Translations under genes and position numbers: made by a program
Shown: positions 47,645-58,770 of the stretch, piece after piece
Layout: every line of letters begins with the position of its first letter
How positions within the stretch are numbered: the stretch's first letter is position 1
Assembly: GCA_015680685.1 (NCBI GenBank)
Contig: MNCI01004112.1
Span: 39,928-103,927, forward strand
Length of the DNA stretch: 64,000 nucleotides
Source: Gnetum montanum
Lineage: Eukaryota; Streptophyta; Gnetopsida; Gnetales; Gnetaceae
Reading direction: 5' to 3'
Notes under the pieces: generated by a model
What the model was told of the DNA's origin: nothing
What the model saw: the letters and a program-made list of their open reading frames with translations, nothing else
The model's database searches: none

Positions 47645-48451
47645 TGATGAGCGACAAGGTACTCCTATGCTCAACCATACGAATATGAGCATTTCATGCA
47701 CGATCCTATCGAATTCCAAGGACTAAGTGCCTATGCACCTTTGTGGAACAATACAGGTTGATTAATCGTTGTTTTTCCAAACTTACTTGTATGTCACGGT
47801 TGTATGGTTAAGTAAGCTTGAGGCATATGATTTTTATGGCTTTTATGTGTTTTATATCCTATAATAATAAGGAGGGGAGAGAGAAATAGTTAAGTAACTA
47901 ATCTAATTTAACTATTCATTAACTAAGTTCTAAGTACTCCTAACACTAGTATTCGTTCCCACTTGACGTACACATCCTAAACTAGTGCAATGCTACTGGG
48001 ATTACCAAACGCTAATCATTATTAGGTTACCAAGCACCACACGCATGCTCGAAGTGGTTGTACTGAGTGTATTTAACTAAGGGAGTTGTAAGGTGAGAGA
48101 AATCATTAATTAAATAGGAAATAATTAAATAATAATTAACACTAATTAATCTATTTTGTATGCTGCAAGGTTTATCATGAAGTTTGTCTTTATTTCTGTA
48201 CACAAAGTGTGCTCAAGTACACAATGCTCAAATAAAGATCCGTTCACTCTATGACTCCTATTGTAGGCACATAGAAATAATTCTAACTCTGGAGAGAAAA
48301 AATAGCAAGATTTTGGCTAAGGGAGTAACTTCTAACTATCGAAACCAAGGGCACTGCCTCTTATTTATAGGCAAGGAGATGGGCCATGATATCAGGTATC
48401 TGATATTGCATGGTCGATCTGATATCATGGATGCGATATCGCGGTTCATCA
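47645..48451 (-). repeat. 5' LTR of copy F
   Basis: Left end TGATGAGCGAC, right end GGTTCATCA. TATA complement TTATTTATAGG near 48361. U3 has GATATCAGG, TGATATTGC and CGATATCGC palindromic copies. ATATT follows. Confidence 0.9.
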
Positions 48452-48456
48452 ATATT

Positions 48457-49440
48457 TAACTTTCCTAATCCTTAAGTCATGATGTTGTTTATTGAAGGCC
48501 TTGTGCAAGTCATTAGATGACAAGGTGGCTACTCGATTTTCATTTAGCAAGTAAAGGTTCATCAACCATTCTTTTTGCACTAGAATGAGGTCAAGATTGA
48601 GGTCACATGCCATAGATAGTATACGGAGTTCTGCTTAAATAGGAAACATTGGAAGTTTTTCGTATACTAACTCATAGGAAGAGTAGCCTATAGGGAGTTT
48701 CCATGTGGAGTGGTATGCTCAAAGAGCATCATTCAGTTTGGTGCTCCAATATTTCCTATACTTGCTAATAGTTTGTGTCAATATTTTTGTAATCTCTCTA
48801 TTGGTGACTTTGGTTTGACCATTCGCTTGGGGGTGATATGGTGTAGTCAATTTATGCTTGACCCCAAATCATTGCATTAGTTTTCGAAAAGTCACACCTG
48901 TGAAGTGTGTACCATTATTCGAAATAAGTGCATGAGACATACCAAACCTATTTACAATTTTTTGTTGAATAAATCATGTAGCAGTAGATGATATGAAATT
49001 CGTAACAGTAGCTGCTTCTGCCCATTTTGTAAAGTAGTCAATAGCAACAATGATGTAAGCTTTTGCATTGGACATTGGTGTAATGGGTCCCATAAAATCA
49101 ATTCCCCATATNTTTGGACATTGGTGTAATGGGTCCCATAAAATCAATTTCCCATATGTCGAAGGGTTCTAAGGGTTGAATCCATTGCATTGGACCCTCC
49201 ATTCTAGCAGTCATTCCCCCGTCACGTTGACAATGCTCACAAGATTGGATGAAATGATGGGTATCCTAAAATAATGTAGGCCAATAATATCCTACAAGTA
49301 GGATTTTAATGGATTTTCATCTCCTAGCATAATGACCCCGACAAGGACCCTCATGAGCATCTTGGAGAACTTACAGTTGATCTATATCAGGAACGCACCA
49401 GTGGACCAAGCCATTAGGACATACTTTATAAAGTTTCTCA
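48457..49440 (-). pseudogene. Integrase, copy E (main part)
   Basis: The minus strand reads HEGPCRGHYA, GIDFMGPITPMSNAKAYIIV (first D kept), LISNNGTHFTG (second catalytic Asp is Asn) and GQTKVTNREI (Glu is Lys), then AYHSTWKLPIGYSSYELVYE. The C-terminal tail continues at 38818-38556 beyond copy F. A single N at 49112 is flanked by a near-identical direct repeat of about 44 bases (49068-49111 and after 49113), an assembly join that breaks the frame. Confidence 0.88.
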
Positions 49441-49595
49441 TTGATTTCCATAAAATACTTGGCTTGGTGAAGAAACTATTGTTTCTTTTTAATGTCTAAC
49501 CCTTGTGGTGTTTGTTGTGTAAGGAGATAGGTGAGAATAATACTATACCAATTTGTCTCTCCAGTTAATTGATTAGTTATTACACCTGCAAAGAG
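49441..49595 (-). pseudogene. RNase H-integrase connector, copy E
   Basis: Reads WYSIILTYLLTQQTPQGLDI and HQAKYFMEINEKLYKVCPNG, matching the same connector in B and F. It directly abuts the RT remnant because the intervening RT/RNase H block is deleted. Confidence 0.75.
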
Positions 49596-50050
49596 AAGTT
49601 CAATACTATACTGTACCCATCCTAAAAACTATAGTAGCGATGCTCTACAGTGGTTTCTAAGACTTGGTTGATGAATGGTAATGGAAAGTGATCTTTAAAT
49701 GTTACCATGTTTAGTAGCCTAAAGTTTATACACATCCTCCAATTACCTTCCTTCATAGGCACAATGACTAAGGGACTGACCCATTCACTGTCAGCAATGG
49801 GGTAAATGAACCCAGCTTTAGGAAGCTATTCAATTTCTTCCTTAACCACTTTCTTAAGCTTTGGATTAAATTTCCTCTATGGTTGTCATTGAGGCTTCAT
49901 GGAGGGATCAGTGTAAATTCTCTGTTGGCATATCCTAGGGTCTATTCTAGTTAATTCAAGATATGATCAAGCACAGGCTTTTGACCATTTGTTTACCATT
50001 TCCATCAGTCTTTCCTTTTATTGAGGAGCTACCTTTGCAGTAATGATTAT
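49596..50050 (-). pseudogene. Reverse transcriptase N-terminal remnant, copy E
   Basis: The minus strand shows the FRLLNMVTFKDHFPLP block (near 49710-49660) and HRYYSFQDGY (near 49630), then stops at a deletion junction near 49605. The active-site block, thumb and RNase H are missing. Upstream it has the ADSEWVSPLVIVPMKEG-like lead-in near 49790-49740. The linker to protease is also shortened near 50050. Confidence 0.82.
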
Positions 50051-50700
50051 ATTGGTTACTTCCTATCTTGTGGCTGCTACATACAGGCATCTTTATATAT
50101 TGGTTACTTGTGCACATTGGTTGCATGCAGGAAATGTTAAACATTGTACGAACCAGGAATTCTGCATGCAATTATATGCTATGTCACTGTATGTAATGCA
50201 TGGAACTTTCTTCTTCTCAATCTTTCCACATGTATTTTCCTTGGATATTTCTAGGGAAAGATCACGGATTCCTAGGCATGCATCGATTATGCTTAACCAT
50301 GCTCTTCCCATTATGATTAGGAAATCTCTCTTACTGTTGTTGACCTAAATCACTAGGAAATTAGTTGGATATGACCATCCACAAATAGTGGTAACAATGT
50401 CTTCCACTAGTCCTAATGAGATAGTGATGGATTGGTCAGCTAGCTCTAGACGAATGTTACCCTTTTTTAGTGGAGGCAGGTTCTAGGCCTTGTACATTTC
50501 TTGGGAGATTAAGTTGACACTAGAACCTAAATCTAAAAGAGCCTTGCATGGTTCATTCTTAGTGATTTGTAGATATATAAGAGGACTCCCAAGATCATAG
50601 AATTTTTGAAGGAGATGACCAGCCTTTATCCAATTGATGACAACATGAGTCAACATGACCATGTGCATTAAGCATAGGTTTTGGGTTGAAGGGAGTTCCA
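50051..50700 (-). pseudogene. Protease, copy E
   Basis: From the right: VMLTHVVINWIKAGHLLQKF, active site ALLDLGSSVNLIS (first Ser is Leu, about 50520), then MGRAWLSIIDACLGIRDLSL (50311) and a Cys-containing tail. Stops occur in the middle. Matches A, F and H. Confidence 0.85.
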
Positions 50701-51693
50701 ATGTTTCAAGTGATGGTGAGACATTTGAAGAATTAGCCACTTGTGATTGCAAAGACTTAGTTGGACTGTTGGTTTTAAAGAAAGGTTTTTTCTTCATGCG
50801 ATTATCAGAACCAACAGTAAATTGAGAGTTAACAACCCTCGTAGCATTATGTTGTTGTGGCTGGGCAGGGAGCTCACCCTGCATAGCTAAAGCAAGTGGT
50901 AATGGAGATATGGGTGGAAGAGATGCATCCAGATGAGAAGGATAGTATGTTTGTGGAACATCACCCCTAGGAGAAGGGGTTCTATAGTACTTATGGGCTT
51001 GGTAGTAAGGCAGAGGAGTGAGTGACTAGTAGAGTCACATGGAGAGATTGACTACTACATGTAATATTTATACAGATCAGGTTGATGTTAAGGATATTGT
51101 TGTCGTGGTGGTGGCATTCCCCATGATTGTCAGTGTTGCCACTATTGATACTACTCAACTAGTTGTGGTGGAGTTCCACTTGGATAATATGTCAAGGGTT
51201 GGTGGAACTTTCTTGGGTTGCCTTGAGGATAAGGTAACCTTTGGGGTGTTTTTCTTCTGTTCAATTGTGGGTTAAGTGCATACACCCTAGACTCCTACAG
51301 ATGTGAGATTATAGGGCAACATCCCTTAGGATGGTCGTATTGGCATATCTCACATCCACCATCATTATCTATATCCAAATCCACAACATCTTCAATAATG
51401 GAAACTTTTCCCTTACCCTTGTTTCATGCATATTCTACTTCTCTCTCTTTTCTTTTTTCCCATTCACTGCCTTGGTCTCTAGACTCCTCTACTATTTTGA
51501 TAATAGTTTGAAATCTATTATCTAGTGAGTCCCACATTTGTTCCACCATTGTTGATACTTCTAATGCAATTTTTTGAATCGGTAAAGTTTTCCTATTCAT
51601 CATCTCTTCATGTGATGACTCTTCTTCATCCTCACAAAATTTAACTCTCTTCTTTCAGAGGGAAGGATCTCTGTTATATTCCTCTATACTCTC
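50701..51693 (-). pseudogene. Gag C-terminus, knuckle and linker, copy E
   Basis: Pro/Gln-rich linker at 50884-51260 (MQGELPAQPQQHNATRVVNS at its end toward protease), knuckle near 51356-51320 reading CEICQYDHPKGCC, Lys-rich stretch and acidic start DEEE near 51640-51600. The gene is cut at 51693 by insertion G. Confidence 0.8.
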
Positions 51694-52807
51694 TGTTGGC
51701 GACCGTTTGGGACACGACCGCCAATGAGTGTCCTCAAACAGGATTTAGGTGCCTGCTGGTCTCTGGCAACACCAAGGCCCAGATACCTCCAAATAAACTC
51801 AGTGGTTAATGTGAGTATGTGTGTGTGCTGTTGCGGCGTGCGATTGTGAAAAATGAAACGATTGCGTTATGTGTGAACTATAGATGACTTATCTTAAAGA
51901 GATTCAGCCAACCTTGCCAAGTACTATGAGTTGTTGAGAGTTCCTATTTTGTTCAATTGCCTAGTCTACACGGTACTTATAATACCTACTTGTAACAAAT
52001 AAAATTTTGTTAAAACATTTGAGCAAAACTCCGCGAATCTACTCCTAATTTTCCCCAAAGAAAGAGATAGTACCACAAGAAAACTAGAAATAGAGCAAGA
52101 TTCAATGGAAATAGATAGAAAAGAAAGCAGATTTGTGTAGACCTCAAATATTTAAACAAGGTAAAATGACACGAGTAAACACTTCGCAATAAAGCTATCC
52201 CAAATTCAATATCTACGAATTGTTCAAACTTCCAAGGCTCAAATAAGCAATTTCTTTAAGACAATTCTATTATGCTACCAAAATTTGCTGCGTAAACTAC
52301 CACGTACGAGACTCCATTTTGGCTAGATAATAGATGTCAACGATTGCATTCAATAGAACCTTCGAAAGACTTGATAATTTCTAATTAAAATACCACGGAG
52401 ATTCACTTTAAAGATAAAAATAAGCTATTCTGGTCCCATCAAAATACCAAAGATTTTCTAAACCGTTTTGACTATTGAATCATTCAACGACATGACTACA
52501 AGCAGAGGCTCTCTTACAACGATCTCAATAGCAGTTCCTATACGTTGCACAATAACAAAATGTACTACTAAAATGCTCTTAAGGCTTTTAAACATAAGCA
52601 CTTCTATGGCAAAATTTTAACAGAAATTTTCTATTGGGCAACAAGAACAATAAGAGTAATCTAAAAATCCCAAAATTACTTGCCAATGATGATACTATCT
52701 AAACCACTAGCTAAAGAATTTAAACAAAATAAAAAATAAAAAACATAACTCACAGGACTATGAAAAAGAGGCTAAAATATTTTCTTTAGCAAGCCATCTT
52801 ACAAGCA

Positions 52808-52859
52808 ATCTTCTTTACAAATCTTCTTTACAAATCTTCTTTACAAATCTTCTTTACAA
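52808..52859. repeat. 13-base tandem repeat, four units, in G
   Basis: Four exact copies of ATCTTCTTTACAA. They lie downstream of the minus-strand TATA, so in the presumed transcribed part of the LTR. Confidence 0.85.
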
Positions 52860-53399
52860 ATGCTTTTCTCAAGACCCAAGGTGTGTCTTCAAGTGAGAGC
52901 CCAAGTGCTAGCTAGTAGCCTTCCAAAGTGTGATGTATGAAGTGTCTTTTTTCCAAAATTCCTCCCCTTTTTCTCCATACCCCTGAAGCCTTTTTATAAG
53001 GTTCATAAGGTAGTTACATTCCAAAATATCCTAGCTAACTTTTCTCCCAAGTAAGGAGGTTACAACTTACCCATCTAGTTAGGAGGAAGTTATGTAGTTA
53101 GGAAGTTAGGAAGTTATACATCAAGTTAGGAGGAATTTATGCTAACATTAATATTTGTAAATATTATAAATTATAAATATTTTATGTAATGTGATATTAC
53201 AAATGTTTTACAAATATATTAACATTAATATTATAAATATTTTATGAGTAGTAACTTATATATAAAATAATGTTTGAAAATTAATGTTTTAAGAATGTTT
53301 TAAGACTTGGAATAATTAAAGGTAAGTCTTCAGCCCATCACTTGGAATAATTAAATTATTGGTAAGTTTCGGTGATAGATTAAACTGCAACTCCAGCTT

Positions 53400-54400
53400 C
53401 ATCAGTTGAAATATCTCTTGCTCTGCGGATTCGGTTATACACCTGCCTTAGTGTCTTTGTTGCCGCGTTCTGTGGATCGGTATGCAATATCGAATGCTTC
53501 GGCATTGGGCATAGCTGTTGTTTTAGATTACAGGTTCCATGGGTGAATGACATTTGTGATTACCATTTTTCACCACCTAAAATTTTGAAATCGGTTCCCA
53601 GTTATGATGTTGTTTCTGTTTTCAATCTTGTTGCAGCAATTACCCTATTTTTGTATTCTCCAAGGGAGCACAACCATGAAATTCGCTGAATTGTTTAAAA
53701 ATAGTGTTGATGCGGGTAGGGTTTGGTGGTAGAACAGCGACGCTACCAACGCGGACTGCCATGTAGAACAAGAGCTCATTTTTGCCGCGGCAGTGCTGGA
53801 GAAGAGGGTGATTTGAAGATGAAGAACAAAACGCGATTCTGTCTCTACGTGTGGATGAGGGTTTCATTTTTTTCTTTGCTGCTGCATCCATGGCAAAGGG
53901 GTTTTGTCCTTCATGGATTTGGCCGTGCCCATGGCGATGGTGATTGTGTTTTTTTCTTTTTTTTTGGTGCCCACCTGTGCCATGATAAGCACCGCACGGT
54001 TGGCAGTTCTGCACTTCTGCTGCTCTGGTTAAAACACGATTTGATGAAAGAACAAGCATTTTTCTGGACTATTTTTCCATCAGTTGCAGTAGGAGACGCT
54101 TGGGCTGTGTTTGAATGTTTATTGTGGAATTTCTAACCACAAAAAATGAAGGCGAAACAAAACAATACGTAGTCTGCAACTTCATCCAAGGGCCATTAAA
54201 TACGGGAGTTAAATCGAAAATAGGAGAAAAATTAATCAGAGAAAACGACCATGAATTCATCGATTTGTTCTCCATCCTCTGTTCTCCATCTTCAAAGCCA
54301 CTTTGTGCAGGGCACAATTTCAGCCGCAGCAATTTCATTCATTTTTTTCTTCCAACGCATACAGTGGTTGGAATTGCTCCGTAAAAACGTCATTCAAATC
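53400..54400. other. Higher-complexity segment within G, possible captured sequence
   Basis: This part of the presumed U3 is less AT-rich than the rest and has overlapping open frames on both strands (plus 53723-54136, 137 codons; minus 54059-53640, 139 codons). Neither matches a family I know, and overlapping frames of this kind can arise by chance. It may be ordinary U3 sequence or a captured gene fragment. Confidence 0.3.
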
Positions 54401-54733
54401 TTACAATGGTGACTTTCATAAGGTTGATTTTAATTTCTTATTGATGTATTCATGAACGGGGTTGCTCTTTTTAATTGATAAACCTTTTCAATTCTCTTTT
54501 CAATCTTCCCATCACACAGGAGCATGATAAATTTTCCTTTCCTTGGTATCATCATTTGAAAGTGGAAACACTATATCTTCACTCAACAAATTTCCACATG
54601 AAACCTCTGGTATTAAAATATCAATAGGACACAACCATCATATATATATTTTTTATTTGAATATCTTCTATGTCTCATTCGTATTTTATCACCTTTGCTA
54701 TTCCATGAAATGGCTAAATGTGTCAACACTCTC

Positions 54734-56220
54734 TTTTCCTTAACTCACCTTCCTCTTTAGCAACTTGCTCTAATAATATTTATACTTGATGGGCCCTAAG
54801 TTCAGATAGTCTTCCTTGGGCATAGGTCCCAAGGGTTCTTTGGGTTTCATGCCTAAGCCCATCTACAAGATGGCGTAGTTGTTCCCTTTGCAAGTAACCA
54901 TGGCCCAGGAAACAATGTAACAATGCATAATATTGACCCATGATAGGATCCAAGGGTTCATTCCCACCTTGTTTCCATCCTTGGATTTGCTTATGCAGGT
55001 TGGACACTCGGGAGTACATTTGATACTTATCGTTAAACAATTCTAACATGGTACTCCACCTGCGAATGGATTTCAGTTCTAAGGACTAGTATTAGCTTTT
55101 TGCTTCTTTGATCAGTGTCCATGGAAACAACTTAAGTTGTTTCCATTCATTTTCTATGTTTTGTAAGGCACATGCATCATGAAATGCTTGTAGATGATTT
55201 TGAGGATCAGTGTTGTATCCCCTTTCAAATCATGGGATATTGTTCATGTCTAATCTCTTAATCCTACTATCGTTTTGGTGCCTTGTTGGAACTCTAATAG
55301 CCTCAATTATGTCTAGCATACATCAGGTGGCAAGTAGGGGTTCATTGTGATTATACTATCTATGGCATCGATGATGCCTATGTGGTTCCCTACTTTTCCT
55401 CTTTTCATGATGAGTTTCTCTAGAATGCCCTCATCCCCTTTCTCGACTGTTTCATCTGTAACCTCTATTCCACTTACTATTATCCTCAAGGTCTTTTCCC
55501 TTATGATTGCATCTAGATCCTGAAGGAGAGGATGAAGGAGATGATGAAGGTGAAGAAGAAGAAGAACTGTCACCATGACGGTGCCTGCTACCTTCTCTTT
55601 GGTGGTTGCGACCTCACTTGTGATTATTATCAGAATGCCCATCTTTATTATGTATTTGTGTTCCTTTTTCAAACCCTTGTGTCTGTTGGTATTAGAACCT
55701 AGATTATGGATGGTTGAGTGAAGGTTTTGATTCACAACCCCTTGACCAAAGTCAATGGGAGGAACCTCATTTTGTGGGAAGTCTCCTGAGGCAGGTTCAT
55801 CACACTCATTTTCACTTAAGATGTGTGGGACATCTTGGGCCCACTTACCCTTCATAGACTTGTGATGTCTCTCCTATTGTAGGTCCCTTTGACATTATGC
55901 ATCTATGGATTGATACTCTCTTGATTCATGTTCATGCACAATGTATTCTACTTGTAAATGCTACATGCCAATTTATGTGAGAGCATGAAGAAGCATGTTC
56001 AGGACTAAGCGATTGGGAGGTAACACTATGTTACTTTCTAAATCTCGCCAATGCAGTTGTTCATCCTGATGGAGGATAAAGAAAAATTTTGGTACATATT
56101 CATCAGGATGAACATATACCACATGAAACTATTAGGGTACTAGTGGATCATCATCATGTGTATTATGCCTCCGATTTTTTTTTGTATCAGACCTAGGCAG
56201 TGAAGCACTTTCATAAGAAG
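54734..56220 (-). pseudogene. Gag N-terminal and central domains, copy E
   Basis: From the right: start region near 56220, N-terminal domain with FILHQDEQLHW-like residues near 56080, the Ser/His/Arg-rich segment (55600-55400), the IPxFERGYN block near 55230 and the retrotransposon gag domain (LELFNDKYQMYSRVSNLHKQ, IQGWKQGGNEPLDPIMGQYY; 55049-54780). The frame continues past insertion G at 51693. Several frameshifts; the long frame at 55855-55313 is mostly out of the gag frame. Confidence 0.82.
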
Positions 56221-56350
56221 AAGGATACATGATTGTCTATTAAGTGTGCAATATTCTTATTTTTAATAATTGTAAGATAACCAACCCTAAGGGTTCATTC
56301 CAACAATGAGAAATATTTTCTAAGTTCTAATTAGGGCACAAATAACAAGG

Positions 56351-56368
56351 TCCCCGGAAACGACGCCA
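56351..56368 (-). promoter_or_regulatory. Primer-binding site, tRNA-Asp, copy E
   Basis: The minus strand reads TGGCGTCGTTTCCGGGGA, two changes from TGGCGCCGTTGCCGGGGA. It is the best-preserved primer site in the window and fixes the family as tRNA-Asp primed. Confidence 0.9.
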
Positions 56369-56369
56369 A

Positions 56370-57192
56370 TGATGAGCAGTAAGGTATCCTTATGCTCAAC
56401 CATATGAATATGAGCATACATGCACAATTTGGTCAAATTTCAAGGACTAAGTGCTTATGTGCTTTTGTGGAACAAGGATGGGTTAGTCAATCATTTTCTT
56501 CTCAAGCTTACTTGTATGGCATGATTGTATGGTTAAGTAAACTTGAGGTATATGATTTTTATGGCTTTTATATTCCTATGTCCTGGTGCTACAAAGGGAG
56601 AAGTGAACTAAGTAAGTAACTATCTTAAATTAACTAATTGACTACACTCTAACTAGTTCTAACACCAACATCCATTTCGACTTATTGTACACATCTTGAA
56701 CTAGTGTTACACTACTGGGATTACCAAATGCTAATCATTACTGGGTTACTAAGTGTTCCATGCATGATCGAAGTGGTCGTACTAAGTGTGCTTACTTAGG
56801 AGAGATTAACAGGATGAGAGAAAGACCATTAATTAACTAAGAAAAGCATTAATTACTGCAAATAACATTAATTAAGCTATTTTGAATGCTACAAGGTTTA
56901 TCACAAATTTTTTCTTTATTGTCGTACACAAGGTGTGCTTAGGCACACAATGCTTGAATAAAGATCTGTTCACTTTATAACTCCTACTGTGAGCACTTAG
57001 AAATAATTCTATCTCTGGAAAGGGAAAAAGTCAAGAGTTTGGATAAGGGACTAAAACTAATTGCGAAAACCAAGTGCACCCACCTCTTATTTAGAGGTAA
57101 TGAGGAAAGTCCTGATATCAGATGCTCAATATCACTTGGAAGGCTTTGATATCATGGATGTGATATTGTCGTCCTGGTATCACGGTTCATCA
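56370..57192 (-). repeat. 5' LTR of copy E
   Basis: Left end TGATGAGCAGT, right end GGTTCATCA, 823 bp, followed by ACATC. The TATA complement is damaged (TTATTTAGAGG near 57085) compared with the 3' LTR. U3 carries GATATCAG, CAATATCA, TGATATCA and TGATATTG copies. Confidence 0.9.
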
Positions 57193-58240
57193 ACATCCTT
57201 ATGACACCTCTTAGATAAAAGAAAAAAAAGGAACAAAGCTAAAATAATGGATCATGACTTATTAATATGCTACATTGCTTTCTCCATTCCTCTAACTATT
57301 AGGGAATCTCTTGGGAATAAGGACTAAAAGAATGCCATGGATGAAGAGATGAAGCAAATTGTAAAGAATAATACTTGGGAGCTAGTCCCATGTCCCAAAG
57401 GAGCTAATATCATAGGAATCAAGTGGATCTTTGCTAGTAAGTTGAATAAGCATGGTGAACTAATCTAGAATAGGGTAAGATTAGTAGCTAAAGGCTTTGC
57501 TCAAATTGAGGGAATTGATTATGAAGATAAATTTGCTCAAGTTACAAGACTAGAATCTATTAGAATGCTTTTATCTTTTATAGCTTATCAAAGATTTAAG
57601 CTCTACCAAATGGATTTGAAATCAACTTTTGTAAATAGAGAAATAAGAGAGACAATGTATATTGAATAACTAGAAGGATATATTGATACTAAAAAGCCAA
57701 ATCATGTGTATCATCTACATAAAGTTGTATATTTCTTAAAACAAGTCCCCAAGATATGGTACACTAAGTTTGATTCATATTTAGCTAAAAATGGATATTT
57801 AAAAGCTCCTATGGATAACATCCTTTATATTAAAAAGGATAATATATGGTTTTTAGTTGCTCATATTTATGTTGATGAAATAATGTTTGGAGGAACAAGC
57901 TTAATTTTAAGCAAAGAATTCATTAAAGCTATGAAATAAAAGTTTGAACTGTCTATGATAGGAGTGATATCTCATTTTTTAGGCCTACATATTCAACAAC
58001 TTAGAAATGAAACTCTCATTTCTTAGTCAAAGTATGTTCAACAAATGCTCAAGTGTTTTGACATGATAGAAGCTAAAACTTGTGCAAATCCTCTTAACAC
58101 AAGTGTACATCTTTACAAAGATGAAAATGAGCAGAACATTGACGCTACACTATATAGATCCATCATGGAAAGCTTGCATTATGCTATAGGCAACAAGCAT
58201 GATATAGCTTTTTTAGTAGGCTTGATTTCTATATATTAAT
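57193..58240 (+). pseudogene. Copia reverse transcriptase
   Basis: Resumes after copy E. Blocks in order: MDEEMKQIVKNNTWELVPCP, IIGIKWIFASKLNKHGE, RLVAKGFAQIEGIDYEDKFA, LYQMDLKSTFVNREI, VYHLHKVVYFLKQVPKIWY and the active site YVDE (expected YVDD, near 57871), then GLHIQQL and the DATLYRSIMESLHYA block. Several stops and one catalytic residue changed. The domain order is normal for copia. Confidence 0.92.
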
Positions 58241-58770
58241 TAGAATCAAAAGAATCATACTTGGTTGTAGTCAAAAGAATTTTATAGTATTTGAAAGGCA
58301 CAACTAATCATGGACTATTGTATCCAAAAAGAAAAACTTTTAAATTATACACATTTAAAAATGTAGATTAGGTAAGAAATAAAGATGATTGGAAATCCAG
58401 TAGTGGAAATTATTATTTTCTAAGTAATAGACTAATATCATGGCTAAGCAAAAGGTAGAACTTTGTAGTGTTATTGTCAGTTGAAGTCGAATCTGTTGCA
58501 TGCTCATAGTATTACACACAAACTGTTTGGATGAGGGAAGTATTAAATATTTTTAGTATAACATTCTTTGACCCAATAATTATTCATTGTGCGAATGATG
58601 CTATGATTTCTATTTCTAAGAATCTAGTTTTTCATGGTAAAACTAAACATATTGAAATCAAATTTCATTTTCTTTGAGATCAAGTAGAGCCAATATTTTT
58701 ACAAAGGCTTTAAATAAAGAATAATTTGTATATCTAAGAACATTTCTGGGTGTGACTACTTTACCTACAT
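58241..58770 (+). pseudogene. Copia RNase H
   Basis: Reads VKRILxYLKGTTNHGLLY, DDWKSSSGNYYFLSNRLISW, VEVESVACS and HCANDAMISISKN, then FHGKTKHIEIKFHFL, the standard end blocks of copia RNase H. In-frame stops throughout. No clear purine tract or 3' LTR follows. Confidence 0.85.

Larger units (their letters stand above)
38819..48451 (-). mobile_element. Athila-like copy F, minus strand, nested in E
   Basis: A 9.63-kb element with a perfect target duplication ATATT (38814-38818 and 48452-48456). LTRs of 820 and 807 bp match at roughly nine in ten bases over their first 200 by eye. It is the most complete copy here: gag, protease, RT, RNase H and integrase are all present, although the gag N-terminus is deleted at about 47510, the protease region is tandemly duplicated and frames are broken. 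It inserted in the integrase of E, which was already in copia. Confidence 0.93.
51694..54728 (-). mobile_element. Insertion G: 3-kb solo-LTR-like element
   Basis: Starts TGTTGGCGACC and ends GTCAACA, with 5-base terminal inverted repeats TGTTG/CAACA and a perfect 5-bp target duplication CTCTC (51689-51693 and 54729-54733) in E gag. The TG...CA ends and 5-bp duplication fit an LTR. No internal direct repeat, primer site or coding domain is seen, so the simplest reading is a solo LTR about 3 kb long. On the minus strand a TATA box (CCTTATAAAAAGGC, near 52990) lies mid-element, as expected between U3 and R. It does not belong to the Athila-like family here. Confidence 0.7.
35854..57192 (-). mobile_element. 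Athila-like copy E, minus strand, containing F and G
   Basis: LTRs at 35854-36657 (3') and 56370-57192 (5') flank a minus-strand element inserted in copia between integrase and RT. The target duplication is ATATC (35849-35853) against ACATC (57193-57197), one change. Subtracting F and G leaves about 8.7 kb. From the right it has primer site, gag, linker, protease, partial RT, integrase and 3' region. The C-terminal half of RT and RNase H are deleted at about 49600, and part of the protease-RT linker near 50050. Confidence 0.9.
22544..58770 (+). mobile_element. Ty1/copia element split by nested insertions
   Basis: A single copia interior can be followed in order on the plus strand: primer site (22544), gag (22614-23692), gag tail (32836-33068 and 33884-34250), zinc knuckle and protease (34240-34530), integrase (34700-35848), RT (57198-58240) and RNase H (58241-58770). 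The gaps are filled by copy D, a solo LTR and copy E, each with a 5-bp target duplication. Taking these out leaves about 4.9 kb, the usual size for a copia interior. All domains are broken by stops. It is the oldest element of the stack. Confidence 0.9.

Noticed and set aside
53640-54136. Pair of overlapping 137- and 139-codon frames as real genes
   Set aside because: Opposite-strand frames over the same bases, no recognised domain, and location inside a solo-LTR-like insertion. Kept only as a possible captured segment.
55313-55855. 180-codon minus-strand frame in copy E
   Set aside because: It overlaps the Ser/Arg-rich gag segment but mostly in a shifted frame; the recognisable gag residues are in other frames.
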